64,000 nt of DNA, from contig CM043967.1 in assembly GCA_014529385.2 (NCBI GenBank), positions 133,542,682-133,606,681 on the forward strand, written 5' to 3'. The stretch is from Adiantum capillus-veneris (lineage: Eukaryota; Streptophyta; Polypodiopsida; Polypodiales; Pteridaceae). Positions 33,967 to 46,320 of the stretch are shown here, one piece after another. How positions within the stretch are numbered: position 1 is the first letter of the stretch; each line of letters starts with the position of its first letter. A model generated the notes under the pieces. It saw nothing but the letters and a program-made list of their open reading frames with translations, made no database searches and was not told the DNA's origin. Position numbers and translations under genes: made by a program.

Positions 33967-34168
33967 TCAAAACGCTCCAAGACCATATTCAAACACCACG
34001 TAGTAAGAAATGTCCACTAGCAAGTGCAAAAACTAGACAACTATCAAAACATCTTTAGATCTTTAGATGATCAAAACGCTCCAAGAGACCACATTCAAAC
34101 ACCATGTAGTGAGAAATTTCCATTAGAAAGTGCAAAAATTAGACAACTATCAAAATATCTCTAGACTA
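33967..34168. repeat. Tandem duplication, unit about 104 bp
   Basis: The block starting TCAAAACGCTCCAAGA and ending near GACAACTATCAAAA occurs twice, separated by a short AGATCTTTAGATGA linker. Confidence 0.88.
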
Positions 34169-35713
34169 ACAAAAAACATAATAAATTATATCACTTTAGA
34201 GTCAGCATGTGTTTTGATAGGACCAAATTCATTATACAATAGCACCGAATCATCTTTGTCACAACCGTACATAACAATGACACAATGAAAAGAGGATAAA
34301 AAAAAATGACGTAACTAATCCACATAAATGCTTATATCGTAGAGTCTTCTTCTTTAAATGTCATGGATGCAAAATATCAGTCTCACCATTTATAAGTAGA
34401 GATCTCCTAAGGTAGTATGATATAAGAATTTTGGATCCTCCTAAAAATACAAAGTCATCACTAAAGATCTTGTCACAAGTGACTTATGCTCTCAAGTCTT
34501 TGTACCTCCAAACTCTAGAAGAAAAAGCCTAAAGTGTCTTGTTCTAAATCCTCATTCAAATGCATGATAATCTTCTTTTTTACAATCAATGGCTCAAATT
34601 ATCCTCAAGTATATATATAAATAAACAAAACAAAACACAAAAATAAACAATGTCGTCAGATTCCTCATATTCTAAAAGATTTCATTTCTTGATGTGACAA
34701 TTCCCTCTTATAAAAGGAATCTTCTCCCATATTTGAACTTTAGTGGGGAGGTCATAACTCTTGCAAATCAACTCCAAATTTGTCTATGTTTATGGATCTA
34801 TGCCTACTTTCTAGGATATTTCTAATGATATGTCACTCGATGGGGTTTTAATGAAGCACTTCACTCGGTTTCCCACTTTTAACAACATACAAAAAGTAAA
34901 AGATCCTTAAAGGGCCCCTTTGAGAGTCCAAATTGTTGCTATCAATGATTCTTTCATGTTCATGTGGTAGAGCTAGAGATTTAATGAGATCGACTAATAT
35001 ACCATGATAGAAAAAACATTGGAGTATGCTCTTTTAAATTACTTACATGAAGATAGCACATGGATGTGAGAGTGCGATAAACATTCTAATTTGTAGGCCA
35101 TTGGCCCTACTCCCTTTAATATTTGAATGATCCACAATTTCTTGGTGTCAGCAATTGCATCTGGAGAGTTTCCCTTGCTTTGCATCAACTGAAAACCATC
35201 AAGACCTTGTTTTCTCTAACCTTGTTTGACATTTTGTGTTATAAGTGTGTTAAAAGTTGACATTCTAGACAACAATTTCATCAAGCACTTTTTGTGCTTA
35301 CTAAAGTACACCTCAATTGAGATTGAGAGAGAGAGAGAGAGACAATACCTCATAGTTTCTCTTCAAAGAGCTACAGTGATGCAATCTGCTGGAGAGAGTT
35401 GGGAGAGGATGAATAGAGGAATTGACATAGTGTGTTGGAAAGATGAGGTTTTGTGGTGCATGTAGTACTCAATCGCATATTTATATGGTTGTACTTTGAT
35501 TTTTTCACGTAAGGTTGTTGCCAATTTTCCTTTGCAAGGGGATGTGAAACCAAAGTGCCATGTGAGTGTGCGCAATGCTCTGGAAAGGAAAAATGAGCGA
35601 AGTGCTTCTCGTGTAAAAATGCAGCTTTATGGATTGCTCATGCTTTTCATTTCTAAAATTCATTTCTTAAAAACAACTCACAATATTTGCCACACCAAAA
35701 CAACCTTGAATTT
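34169..35713. other. No gene recognised; (GA)n at 35323-35342
   Basis: No protein motif on either strand. A short GA tract lies at 35323-35342. Confidence 0.4.
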
Positions 35714-35778
35714 TGTTGAGAATTGTGTGTGTGTGTTCAAGGTGGCTTACAGCTGGAGGCAACTATAGCTTACACAAT

Positions 35779-35820
<42 letters not shown>

Positions 35821-36200
35821 GATAGAGAGGTACATTGATGATAAAGTAATTCAATTTACAAAGTGCACGCTAATCTCGGGGGGTTCACTATATTTAAGAC
35901 CACTATATCACGTGCATTCAGGCTCTTTTTCTAAAATCCTTATTCTATGAATTTTCTAGGAAATATAATGAACCCTTTTTTTTTAAATTCTGTAAAAAAT
36001 TTTGAGATTTGTAAAAAACATATCTTTATGTAAATTTATTTCTGTAAGTTTTAAGGGATTTAAATACCCTTCTCTGGAACTCACGTGATAGGTCACATAC
36101 TATGTAAGGTGAACCCCCTGGGACACTAATACATTCTCATAGGATCTAGGATAAGTGCCACTAATGCTTTAGACCGAGTTGAGATCATTCCCACCCAACA
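35714..36200 (-). repeat. 3' LTR of the family C element
   Basis: 487 bp with perfect 5-bp terminal inverted repeats TGTTG/CAACA. Contains a short (GT)n and a (GA)n tract (35771-35829) at the same places as the other LTR. Confidence 0.7.
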
Positions 36201-36319
36201 ACCCTCCCCTTGAGCATGTACTATACTGAGTTGAGCTAGATCAATACAGGCGAGTAGTCACATAGACTAAGATAGTCACATAGACTGTAGTCTCGACTGA
36301 TATGGTGTCACACATACTA

Positions 36320-37200
36320 AATAATCCTCCCCTTAAACAAAGAAGGTGGAGGACCATCCATATCTATATACATTAGTATATTCACAAAAGTGAGTAGGGG
36401 AGCCACTAACATGCAAGAAATTGCCCTCCTCTTGATCCGAGACTTCGTCTTCATCCTTTTCAAGGTTAAATTTTTGTTTTCCTTTGTTGCTACTATTACT
36501 ATTTGGGCATCTTGATGGTGAATTTCCTTTGCCACTGTAGTTGCTACAAATAGAATTTTTTTGAGAAACGGCTAAACCTAAAGTCGTTACCACATTCGTA
36601 ACACTTTTTATTTTTGGTCCTAGTTGATAAAGATGAAGTCCTAGATGATGATGCAATGTAAGCTCCTCCATTTGTTGATGCCTTCTTTGTTTGCTTCTTT
36701 TTTGCTTCAATTAATGCAGTGATGACTTGTTCAAGGTGGGTGCTGGTTCCTTTTGTTCTACCACTGAGTCAAAAGTTTTTGGAACAACACTTAATAGCAC
36801 GGCTACCTTATCTTCCTCTAGAATCTAACATTCAAATTGGGCGATGGCACTCATTAACCTATTTGTGAGGCTAGAAATGTCCTCCCTTGATTCATTGTCA
36901 GTTTGTAGAGGTTCTTTTTAAGAATAATTTTTCTCATTTTCTACTTGGCACCAAAATTTTCTTTTTAAGACCCAATTATTAGTAGTGAGATGCACATAAT
37001 TATCATGCAATGAGGTGATAATTATCTCGAGATCTTGTTCATCTTTGGCTTGGATTTGTGCAATATGGGCTCTAGTGAGTGTGCCATTAGTTGTGGATGG
37101 TTCCATTGTGTGTGATTTGACAACAGACCATAATTTCTTTTGCATGAGATACCCTTATAATTTAGTTCCCCATTGAACTCTACAATCTCTTTTTCTCCCA
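36320..37200 (-). pseudogene. Family C copia Gag remnant
   Basis: On the minus strand, from high to low coordinate: MGEKEIVEFNG (near 37200), a Gag core region (KLWSVVKS, ARTHIAQIQAKDEQDLEIII in mixed frames), the LEQVITALIEAKKK segment (about 36690-36740), KKCYECGN with a partial zinc knuckle (about 36590), and a C-terminal acidic stretch ending near 36333. The order matches copia Gag. At least three frame breaks and several stops make it non-functional. No protease, integrase or RT motif was found between it and the polypurine tract. Confidence 0.65.
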
Positions 37201-38565
37201 TAATGCTAGTAGAGGGGTCTTAACACTTGACGGTGTGCCAAGGAATCACCTCTTCACAGGTGGAGATTTAAAGTTCACCTTAAACAATTCGACGGCCGGC
37301 TGCAATTGAAATTCTACTTGAGTTTTAATTTTGCCACAAGACTACCTTAAAATCAAAAGTTTTGATTTTTGAAGTTGGTTGCTCAATGGCTGGGCATCTA
37401 CTAGTGTTAATCCGCAAAATTGAAGATGAAGGCCGTGCTAAGATATGATGAAGCTCGAAGCTGCTTGACCCAAAAAAATATCTTGACATTGATAAGTTTG
37501 AAAGGCTTGTTCTCTTGAATCGGTTAACTAAGTAGCCTTGCCAATGGCTGAACCTCGCTACCTAGACTCTATGAAGTGATATTCACTTAATCAAGTCGAC
37601 ATACTTGCTTTGTATTGGTGTGAATCTTCACTTTCTTAGGGGAGGTACACAAGATTAGTAAAGGACCACCCTTTAAAAAACAAAAACAAAATCATAAACT
37701 ACCAGAATAAAGAAAATGGTGAAATTCAAGGAGCAGTAGACGTCGTCGAAAGCAAGAGGATGTCAAAATGCATCTATAGTGTGATTTGAGTGCGTCAAAA
37801 GTGTCGCACTCGCCTTGCAATGTCACCTATGGTGGCGGATTGGCATTGTGATGTAGTAGAGCAGGGGCAACCACCGAGTTAGCAAATGGCTATGACATGC
37901 TAGGCACGTGCAACTATATGTGATAAACAGAGTGCAGGTTGAATGTCAAAAGGGCGATTTACAAGCTGTCATTGTTTGCAGTGGATGGGGTGGTGTATGT
38001 ACATTGCTGTCTAGCACTAGGAAAAGTCTTTGAACAGTTGCAAATAAGTGGCTGAGGTGGGAGTTGATGGTAGCGATAGGTTGAGGGCAAGGTTGATCAT
38101 GACAAGTTTGAGACCGAGCTAGCTATGGATGGTGGCTAGTGGGTAGGCTCCCTTGTCAGCGACCACGTTAAGCACGATGGCCGGTGTGTAGGCTTTGTTT
38201 GTTAAGGGGAAGCTCAAAACATTAATTTGAAAAAGAAAAAAGGGTAAACTCATAAAAAACTATCAAAACTTAAGATATGGAAAAGGAAGTAGATACCGTC
38301 CATGGCCTAAAACTTCAATCTTCAAGTGGTAGATGAAAAGAGTATGAGAGAGGGTTCGTCCAAGTAAGGTCGGAGCATTGATGAAGCCCAATTGAAATGA
38401 TTCAAAGCAATGTGCAATTATTTTTGATTAAGTAAGCCACATATTGGCTTTGTGTAGTGTGGATCTCTTTGTGAAATTTATGAAACTTGTCAAATAGGGG
38501 ACTTAGAGATGTTCTCACGCTTGGTAAGATAATGGTGATCCCAATTGGCACGCTTTGATACCGAT

Positions 38566-38573
38566 TGTTGAGA

Positions 38574-38609
<36 letters not shown>

Positions 38610-38638
38610 AGGTGGCTTAAAGTTGTAGGCAGCCATAG

Positions 38639-38676
<38 letters not shown>

Positions 38677-38726
38677 ATTGCTGATAAAGTGATTCAACAT
38701 ACATAGTCCACACTAATACATTGACC
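38566..38726 (-). repeat. 5' LTR of the family C element, truncated
   Basis: Starts TGTTGAGAATTG like the left LTR, carries an expanded (GT)n (38577-38603) and (GA)n (38642-38675), then GATAAAGTGATTCAA matching the left LTR. A later ACACTAATACATT matches the left LTR about 250 bp further on, so there is an internal deletion. Confidence 0.65.
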
Positions 38727-40222
38727 AATTTGAGGATGCCAACCAAGCAAACTTGATGCTCACCAAGCACACTAATCCTCCCCAAACTTGTTCCAAATCA
38801 GCACATCTTTGGCTTGGGCATATACTCCACTTCGCTGCACCCTTTTGATGCACGAAAAAAACCCCACTTTTTAGTCTTGAGACCCTGTTTTGAATGAACT
38901 TCCACCCTACTTGCATGTACTCACAAGTACTAATTTTGGACCAGCAGCAGCAATAGCTGATACATGCACCCACTCTTCACGTAAATGTGTATGCATATCC
39001 ATCACCGTCTTCTTCTAAACTTTACCTATTTTCCTTGCATGCAATTATCAAAAACTTGATGCATGTGGATTTTGAAAGTTTCCTTATTGAGTCACAATCG
39101 ATGCATGTAATGCATTGAACACTTGGCATGTACTGAGAATTGGAAAATTTGTGGATCAAAGTTTGGCATCAAAATAGGTCTAGAAGTTGGAGCAATTTGC
39201 GTCAAAACTTTGCACAAATTGGGGTGATTTTGCATCACAGTGGTCGCAAAGTAGTTATGTGCACTAGTTTTATGGCGGTTGTGAAGTAGTTTTATTTACT
39301 TGGGCATGAGTTAGCTTGTGACAAGTTCAAAATAGGTGTCTATGTGGCTAAGCCAAGCACAGGTTGAAATGAGTCATCATAACGTGCATGCATACTTGAG
39401 GAATTTGCATGTGTGAGTGAATGTTTGTGCTAGTGTGTGTGAATGTTTAGGGCGTGCTGGAGCTTTTGTTAAAAGATAATGTAAATTTTCAAAATTAGCA
39501 AGAGTTATATATTAGTAGAAAGATCTCAAATAGTACATTCTAGTTCCAAAAGGTCCAATAAGTTTTGAATTCATTTGTAAAAATGTTATTGTGCACTTAT
39601 TTTGGACAAGAGATAGAAAAGTCAACATGCTTATAGAGCCTTTGGGAACTTCCAACGTTTTGCAAATGAAATATTGATGAGTTGGTAACATGGCATCATA
39701 TTTGTTGTCAACTAATAATTAAGTGAAAAGACAAACATGAAGAAGGGGCCACTTAAAAAAATGATGTCGGTGATGAAGCGATTTAGGGAGAGGAGTTGGG
39801 AAGTCACTAAGCCTCTGGTTGCGAAAGAGTCCTTATGAAAATTCAAAGCACAAGAAATGCGAATTCCCCACTTTTCTTTTTTAGCTCATGCCCATCAATC
39901 ACGACGCCATGACTGATGTGGCATGTGAACACTTATGGTGACGTGACAGTCAAAGGTGGAGGTGCTCCAAATCCACCGAGACCATGGCCAAAACTGAGCG
40001 CGTTGACAAGTTGGGTGTTTTACTCTTCTTGGCCATGCTCGATCGAGCCCTGTACAACTCGGCGCGGCTCTTCTTTTCCTCCCCCGCTTCCCTGCTCGCT
40101 GCCGGCCGCCATCTCCGGTTATGGGCGGGCGGCACTGGCCCTTTTGCCTTGGGCGTCCATAGCCCTTGTAGTGGCACTACATTTGTTGACCAAGGCAATG
40201 ATAGGCACTCCATGTGGGACAC
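38727..40222. other. No gene recognised
   Basis: A polypurine-like block on the minus strand (38780-38800) could belong to another copia unit. The part from 39950 to 40220 is GC-richer and has open frames in several registers, but none has a recognisable motif. Confidence 0.35.
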
Positions 40223-40318
40223 CACATTTGGTATACATGTGGGGCAAAGCATTGCTAGCTTCCATTTGGTATACATTTAAGCAAAGCATTGCTATCTTCC
40301 ATTTGGTATACATTTCGG
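40223..40318. repeat. Short tandem repeat, unit about 38 bp
   Basis: CATTTGGTATACAT occurs at about 40225, 40263 and 40300, with similar GCAAAGCATTGCTA text between. Confidence 0.88.
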
Positions 40319-41430
40319 CCAATGCAGTGCCTAGCACAACATTTGGTTTTTAATGACAATATCATTGTGAATTTACTTGCCCGAATCATGGACAATGCCT
40401 CCTGCCCACGAGATGCAACTAGAGGTGATTGGATTTGGAGAAAGGCCTTCCCATGCATTCGGTTGATTTTCATAGAGCTTCCTTGCCGCAACCATATCGT
40501 ACATATCTTGCTTTCAATGTAATGCATAAGATGACATTCTAAACAAACCTCACCCGTTAGTCATTGTCGTCGAATTCAAGCATTAATTCCTTACATCTCC
40601 GGACTCCGATTGGCAATGTGTAAATTCCTTTAGCCTTCACTCATTATATAGTCTCCATACAAACCCTTGCTAGGCGATAAATTTATCAAATGGCACACTA
40701 ATCAAGGCGATCGATGTAGCATGAAAATGACCCCCAGGGAAACTTAAACTAGTAATAACTTGGAGACCAAATCTCCTATTGTTGATCTGAAAAGACCGAT
40801 GCGGTCCACAAAGTGAGCACTTCAGGCCCATGCATTCATATCAACTTTGACCCCTTCATCAGCAGCAACCCAATCCGGCTCATATCTGTAATCAATCATA
40901 GCTTCAAACTGCCATAACTTCTTCATTGTAGCTCCAATCGGCGAGCCATAAAGACAAGCTGGTAGAGCCCTTCAAGCACTGCATTTCTAGATCATAAACT
41001 CACATATGTGCTCACTTCAAGCCTACTCTTTTTTAGCATCATCAAGGCATCTGTTGGCCCTTTAAAGTCGCATCTGGCATACATTAACTGTCTTAAAACT
41101 AGCTTGTTAGCAAGCCCCGAACATTGTATCATTAATTAGGTAAGCTTCAATTAAGATCAATGTGCATCTTCCTGGTATCTTTCTTAGCATGGGAGCAGAG
41201 CGGCATGACAACACGTTGATGACACCAACGCATTTTTACGAAGTTGAAGTATGGGGTGATAGCATCCCTAAGTCTACTAGGAAAGACTTTGAAAATGTAT
41301 AAAAGCGTTTCCTCATGAACTTTTTCCAAGCCAAGACACAAACACCATACATGCTCTTACTTCTTCAGTTCGAACCACTTCCCAATGAGGTTATGTGTAT
41401 GGAGAAGTTGTGGAGTTTATAATTATGATG
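40319..41430. other. No gene recognised
   Basis: No convincing coding signal or repeat on either strand. Confidence 0.4.
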
Positions 41431-41640
41431 CGGCAAAACCATTCACTATAGGTGAGGCATGTTTGCGTGTAAGCTGAAAGGGGTTGATCACATGTAAGAG
41501 TGTAACTTATGGATGTCACTCTCCCAATGATCATAAGTTACGTTCTTCCCATCCACTCAAGATGCAACAAAACCCTTCACATTTTTGGGTGTAAGTTGAG
41601 AGGGTTGATCATGCAAGAATGTAACTTATGATGATAAGCT
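41431..41640. repeat. Imperfect tandem duplication, unit about 134 bp
   Basis: Matching elements are CAAAACC(A/C)TTCAC, GTGTAAG(C/T)TGA, GGGTTGATCA and GTAACTTATG, in the same order in both halves. Confidence 0.7.
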
Positions 41641-42439
41641 TAGAAGGAAGAAAATTACTCTAGGATAGGCATGGATGCTATGGTTAATTGAACTTGTTAA
41701 AGAAGCAATGGATTCATACACAAGAAAAGAGTTTCAGGAACAAACTTATAAAAAGGTCGCATGGGCGAGAGAGGTTATTGTGACACTAGGGCATTGTAAC
41801 AAGAACATAACTATGAATATTAGATTAAAGCAACCTATTCCATTACAGATTCTCCACACAAGCAAACTATTCCATTATAGATCCTCCACAAAATAGTGTG
41901 CAAGTTATGAGGTTCATACAAGGCCCTCCACAAAGAGTGTGGGCATGTTACGAGATGTGTATAAGGATGCATAAGTCTGTGATCCATAGGAAGTCAGAAT
42001 GACTAACACAAAACTTTTTGTTTTCACCATAAGTAGCGTGAAATTATTGTAGAAAGGACATTGTACAAAAAGTATAGATGGAGCCATTTCTATGGTTGGT
42101 TCAAGGTATGCGGAGAGAGGGGAAAGCCTCATGTGTTCTTCACTAGAGGAAATGGAGCTTGTAGGTAGCCTATTATCTCTTTTAGTGTGGGATCATGGGT
42201 TAGAACGTTTATATGCAATGAATAATAAGTTCTTGGAATACCATTGGTTCTTGGGTGCTTATCCACCCAGCTTTTAGAGGCCTTGGAAATCAAGTCTTAC
42301 CAATTTGACCAATCGACTTCTGCCAATGCACATGCATGTCGCGATCCAAAAGATCCAGCCTTATGTTTGTGTCACTAGACACGAGCATATGGGTATTCCC
42401 AACACATATTTTGGACCAATGCCTAGTAATGCATCTATG
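41641..42439. other. No gene recognised
   Basis: AT-rich DNA with short unassigned open frames only. Confidence 0.4.
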
Positions 42440-42880
42440 AAGTGATGCCACATGCATCTGGTGAGCAATGTAATGCACAACTAACTTTGTGGCCAATTCA
42501 TGGACACCTTACACCAAATGAAAAGCAATCCCAGTCTTGCTCTAGTTCCAAATAGCATAGTGGGATTGATTACTGGTTTATGTATGCATGTGGTGGACAA
42601 CACTATGCATGAGTGAGTTTGCGGCTCTTTTGTGACCGACCACTTTCCTACAAATGAAGGGCAACCCCGTGTGGATTGTGCTGCTCTTGTCTAAACGCAA
42701 AGAGCAGAAGTGCATATTGGTTGTGCATGCATCTTGTGGGCAACACAATCATACAATTGAGTTTGAGGCCAGCTCATTGCCACCTTTCTACAAATGAAGC
42801 ATACCCCCTTGGGCTATCCTACACTCGTCCAAACTAATGGAGCGAAAGTGCTTATTGGTTGTGCATGTTGTGCCAGGTGA
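42440..42880. repeat. Degenerate tandem array, unit about 137 bp
   Basis: Similar text built on TGCATGCAT...GTGG.CAACAC recurs at about 42448, 42582, 42722 and 42859, together with CTACAAATGAAG and GCAAAGAG-like blocks. At least three diverged units are present. Confidence 0.75.
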
Positions 42881-43250
42881 ATATGGAGACTTAGATGCCA
42901 CTGACATGTGTGACATGTTTCTCATATAGATAGATCCTATGGTTCGCAACCCTAGAGTTTGAGCTAAGAGAGTGGTCACCTCAAGCTCACTTACCAGCCT
43001 TCATAAATAAGTCTAGGTGGCTACTGAGTCCAATTGTGGCCACACGAGGCTTCACATGTTGCCACTTGGAGGTTGATGGATTGAATATAGCCAATTGTGT
43101 GTTGAATTTTGAAGTCCCTGATTCCTTGCACGTGGCACTTGATTCTAGATGCTCTCATTGATGCATGCTACAGGCGCTATAGTGTATCTTTCTCTCTATC
43201 TTTCTTAGCATGATGCTAGCTGTGAGCTCGTTCAACCTGTAGCCATGGCA

Positions 43251-43254
<4 letters not shown>
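42881..43254. other. No gene recognised
   Basis: Ordinary sequence between the 137-bp array and the microsatellite cluster. Confidence 0.4.
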
Positions 43255-43341
<87 letters not shown>

Positions 43342-43379
43342 GCCCACCAAAGAGATTTTTCTAGTAGCTTCCATGGCAT

Positions 43380-43446
<67 letters not shown>

Positions 43447-43526
43447 TTTTCCATTTTGTGCATGCCAAGAAATAGGTCACATCAAGTCCATAGAGACTTT
43501 AGCTCACTCCTTCCATTTCTCTCTAT

Positions 43527-43557
<31 letters not shown>

Positions 43558-43619
43558 TTTTTTTTTTGTAATGTCACACACACACACACTCTCACACACA
43601 CACACACAGACACACACAA
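43255..43619. repeat. Microsatellite cluster: (CT)n(CA)n, (CT)n, (CA)n
   Basis: (CT)n at 43256-43295 passes directly into (CA)n at 43296-43339. A second (CT)n lies at 43382-43442, and interrupted (CA)n tracts at 43530-43558 and 43575-43618. The text before both CT tracts is alike (CCATGGCATA), so the CT part was probably duplicated. Confidence 0.93.
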
Positions 43620-44099
43620 AGATCACATAAACTGATCACATCATAAAGAGGGGAAAAGATACTTTCAGCTTGTTGTGATCATGTATGATAGAGAGGTGAT
43701 ACGTGTCATCCTCACCATGTACATTTTCTTCAACAATGACTTCTTTGTGCAAGGATGAAATGTCAACAATTGTGATCAACTGTAATGCTCGCTCTAGCAT
43801 GGATGAACAATGCATTGTTCCATGAGAAAACTCCAACTATGGGAATCACCACAATCACATTATTCTTCGTTGCTTCCAAGATGGTTTTGGGGGTGCCTCG
43901 TTTTCGTTGGCATCACACAAATCCCTCCTTATGATATGTCAAGCCCAGGTCACTACATTGGTGGCATAACTATATAATGTGGTGTGCGTGAAATGATCCT
44001 CAATTCCGTAGTTACTTTTGCCTACTCACCATCTTTTCTGACCAACTCTTGGAGGTCCTTCATGATTCACTTTTATAGGGTGATTTTCTAGCACCATTG
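43620..44099. other. No gene recognised
   Basis: May include the diverged N-terminal part of the transposase that follows, but no motif is visible. Confidence 0.3.
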
Positions 44100-44895
44100 A
44101 TCCAATTGTGAGGTCGACAATTCCGAGTTGAAAGAAAGGCCCCTCATGCGCCTTGCCATTGGTTGCTCCCAAAGGACTGTAGCTGAGCATTTTATGTGTG
44201 GGTAGTCTACAATTGTCAAAATAGTGGATGCCTTCGTGGACGGTATTCTACAACGAATGGATGCTTTCATAAAGTGGCTATCAACGCCTTCAGAGTTGCT
44301 AGCTGTGAAGGCTGACATGCAAAGAGCACAAGGGTTTCCCATTGTGGTGCTATTAATTGCACACACATACAGATGAAATATCCCAAAGGAGAAATATCTA
44401 CAAATTGGTCTGATCGCAACGGCAACTACTCCATGATTTTGTAGGCCATACTGGAGTGGACCATGCGATTCCAAGTTATTTATGTGGGTTTCCCTAGAGC
44501 CTACAAATGAAAAAGAGTTCTCCAAAACTCTTTCTTTTTTTGCCTTGCACAGATCCAATCAAATCTTCAATGGTTTGCGCTCCACTAGGAGGGGATACAA
44601 CATTAGAGAGTACATAACAGGAGATGGAGTCTACTACGAGCTTCCTTGGCTAGTGATATCGTTCCAAGAGTCCTTGTCTCCCTCACAAGCTAGGTACAAC
44701 TACCGCTTGTAATCCACTGGAATGAGCCTTTGACCGCCGCAAAACAACATGGCGTATACTTCATGGCATAATTCATAAATGGGATGTCACTTGCCTTGCC
44801 AAAAATTGTTGTCGCTTGTTGTATCATCCACAATATGGCAAGTGACCATGGTTTGGCTGTTTCCATTAGAGCTAGTGTCCTCGATTGTGGTCGAA
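44100..44895 (+). pseudogene. PIF/Harbinger transposase (DDE_Tnp_4 type), decayed
   Basis: Plus-strand pieces in several frames follow the order of a HARBI1-like transposase. GAINCTHIQMKYPKGE (about 44340-44395) is where the family has GxIDxTHI, so the first catalytic aspartate is replaced by Asn. Then NWSDRNGNYSMI, IYVGFPRAY (for the GxPGSxxD block), REYITGDGVYYELPWLVISF (about 44610-44668, holding the second acid region), LSPSQARYNYRL (about 44674-44710), and VVACCIIHNMASDHG (about 44810-44855). Such transposases cut and paste DNA with 3-bp TTA/TAA target sites. Stops and frame changes rule out activity. No terminal inverted repeats were found. Confidence 0.8.
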
Positions 44896-45790
44896 AATGA
44901 GCCCTCTCCTTAGGTTTCGACAGGATTACAATTCTCTTGCATTAGAAAAAAGAGACACGAGTACTCTCGTCGTACACAAGCATTTACAATCACAAAGCAA
45001 AGACCAAAGTTTGAGTCTAAAATTGAAACACGCTCACCATAGTTTGCCTTTGAGCTATCAATCAGCCCGTTCCCATGGTTGATTAGCGAGTCTTTTGCAA
45101 ACCTTTGCTCAAGGATTGCATAGACTTTGTAGTCAAAGTACCTTGAAAAATTCTTCTCCACTTTCTCATCGGGATCCATTATTGCATGACCATAACAAGG
45201 GTATGAGCCTCACGTTGTCGTGCAGTAGCACGTACATAATAAGAACGGGTGATGAGCGCTACGATACATGTATTTAGATGCATGGGAACATTCTCTATAA
45301 TGTACATATGTATGCATAATAAGGCAAAATTATATATCTTATCTAATAAGTTATTCCAAGAGTCATATTCTTACTTCGTCTTATTTTCTTGATGAAATTT
45401 AATCCTCATGCATATTTAGTATGAGCCCATCACTACATAGGCCAATGCACTAGTTTGTCTTTTTCCTACCATGCATCCTTTTTAAATTCATATTAGTCCT
45501 CTTATTAACTCTAGTCAAGTGTTGCATGGAGTGCTTACATCCGTTTACTTTTGGAAGCAAATGACAACTTAAGCAAACCTATGACTTCTAAAGCTAGACT
45601 CATCTAAGAGAAAGGGCAAGTTGCAAGAAGAAGACTTCTAGTAGGACAAAATGACCACTAGAAGGACAAATGTTATCACCAAAAAGGATATATTTTGAGA
45701 TAAAAATTTGGAGAAGCAAAATAGATAAATCACTCATTTATTCACATGGTGGCAAAAGTGGCTCGACACTAAATATCTTCTCCTTATGGA
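44896..45790. other. No gene recognised
   Basis: AT-rich DNA without motif on either strand. Confidence 0.4.
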
Positions 45791-46320
45791 GGCAACTTCA
45801 CCTATAAATAGGAACCTTCTTCCCTCACTTGGGCATTGCATTGCATTATATTGTATTGTATCGTGCCAAGCCCTAACCTCTCAATGACAATATTAGTCCA
45901 AACACTGTCATGCAAAGCTCTCTTGATCCAAGCATCTCCACTCTCATGCCGAACACTACCACACCAGCTCTCTTGAGCCAAGCATCTCCACTCTATCAAG
46001 CCAAACATTGTCACACCAAGCCCTCTTGAGCCAAGCATCTCCACTCTATCAAGACAAACACTATCACGCCAAGCTCTCTTGAGCCAAGCATCTCCACACT
46101 ATCAAGTTAGACTCTATCAAGCCAAACTCTCTTGAGCCAAATATCTCAACTATCAAGCCAAACACTATCACGCCAAGCTCTCTTGAGGCAAGCATCTCCA
46201 CTCTATCAAGCCAAGCTCATGTACTAAGTTACTATCATATAATACCATTGCCCTCACAACTAGCATTGTAAACTTTCATGTGCTCTATATAATCTTCTCT
46301 TATCAATAAAGCCTTATTGC
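45791..46320 (+). other. Possible solo LTR with TATA, minisatellite and poly(A) signal
   Basis: CTATAAATAGG at about 45801 looks like a TATA box and ATCAATAAAGCC at about 46303 like a poly(A) signal, with the 52-bp repeat between. This TATA-repeat-AATAAA order resembles an LTR, but no TG...CA borders or target duplication were identified. Confidence 0.3.
45901..46215. repeat. 52-bp minisatellite, about six units
   Basis: AGCATCTCCA recurs at 45931, 45981, 46034, 46087, (diverged) 46140 and 46191, within units built on CTCTCTTGAGCCAAGCATCT and CTATCAAGCCAAACA. Confidence 0.9.

Larger units (their letters stand above)
35714..38726 (-). mobile_element. Copia element, family C, degenerate
   Basis: A reverse-strand element. 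The left (3') LTR is 35714-36200 (TGTTG...CAACA ends), with a polypurine tract at 36201-36210. A primer binding site with 10 of 12 bases of the initiator Met-tRNA type lies at 38552-38563 (minus strand). The right (5') LTR starts at 38566 and matches the left LTR for about 160 bp but lacks much of its middle. Only Gag is recognisable inside; the rest is decayed or deleted. The outer right border and target duplication are not certain. Confidence 0.7.

Noticed and set aside
39916-40353. Open frames in the GC-rich block
   Set aside because: Several overlapping frames on both strands, all without motif, explained by base composition and the 38-bp repeat.
44088-44558. 156-codon minus-strand frame
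   Set aside because: It is antisense to the PIF/Harbinger transposase motifs on the plus strand, so it is a shadow.
45901-46215. CRISPR-like array
   Set aside because: Units are contiguous tandem repeats without unique spacers, in plant nuclear DNA.
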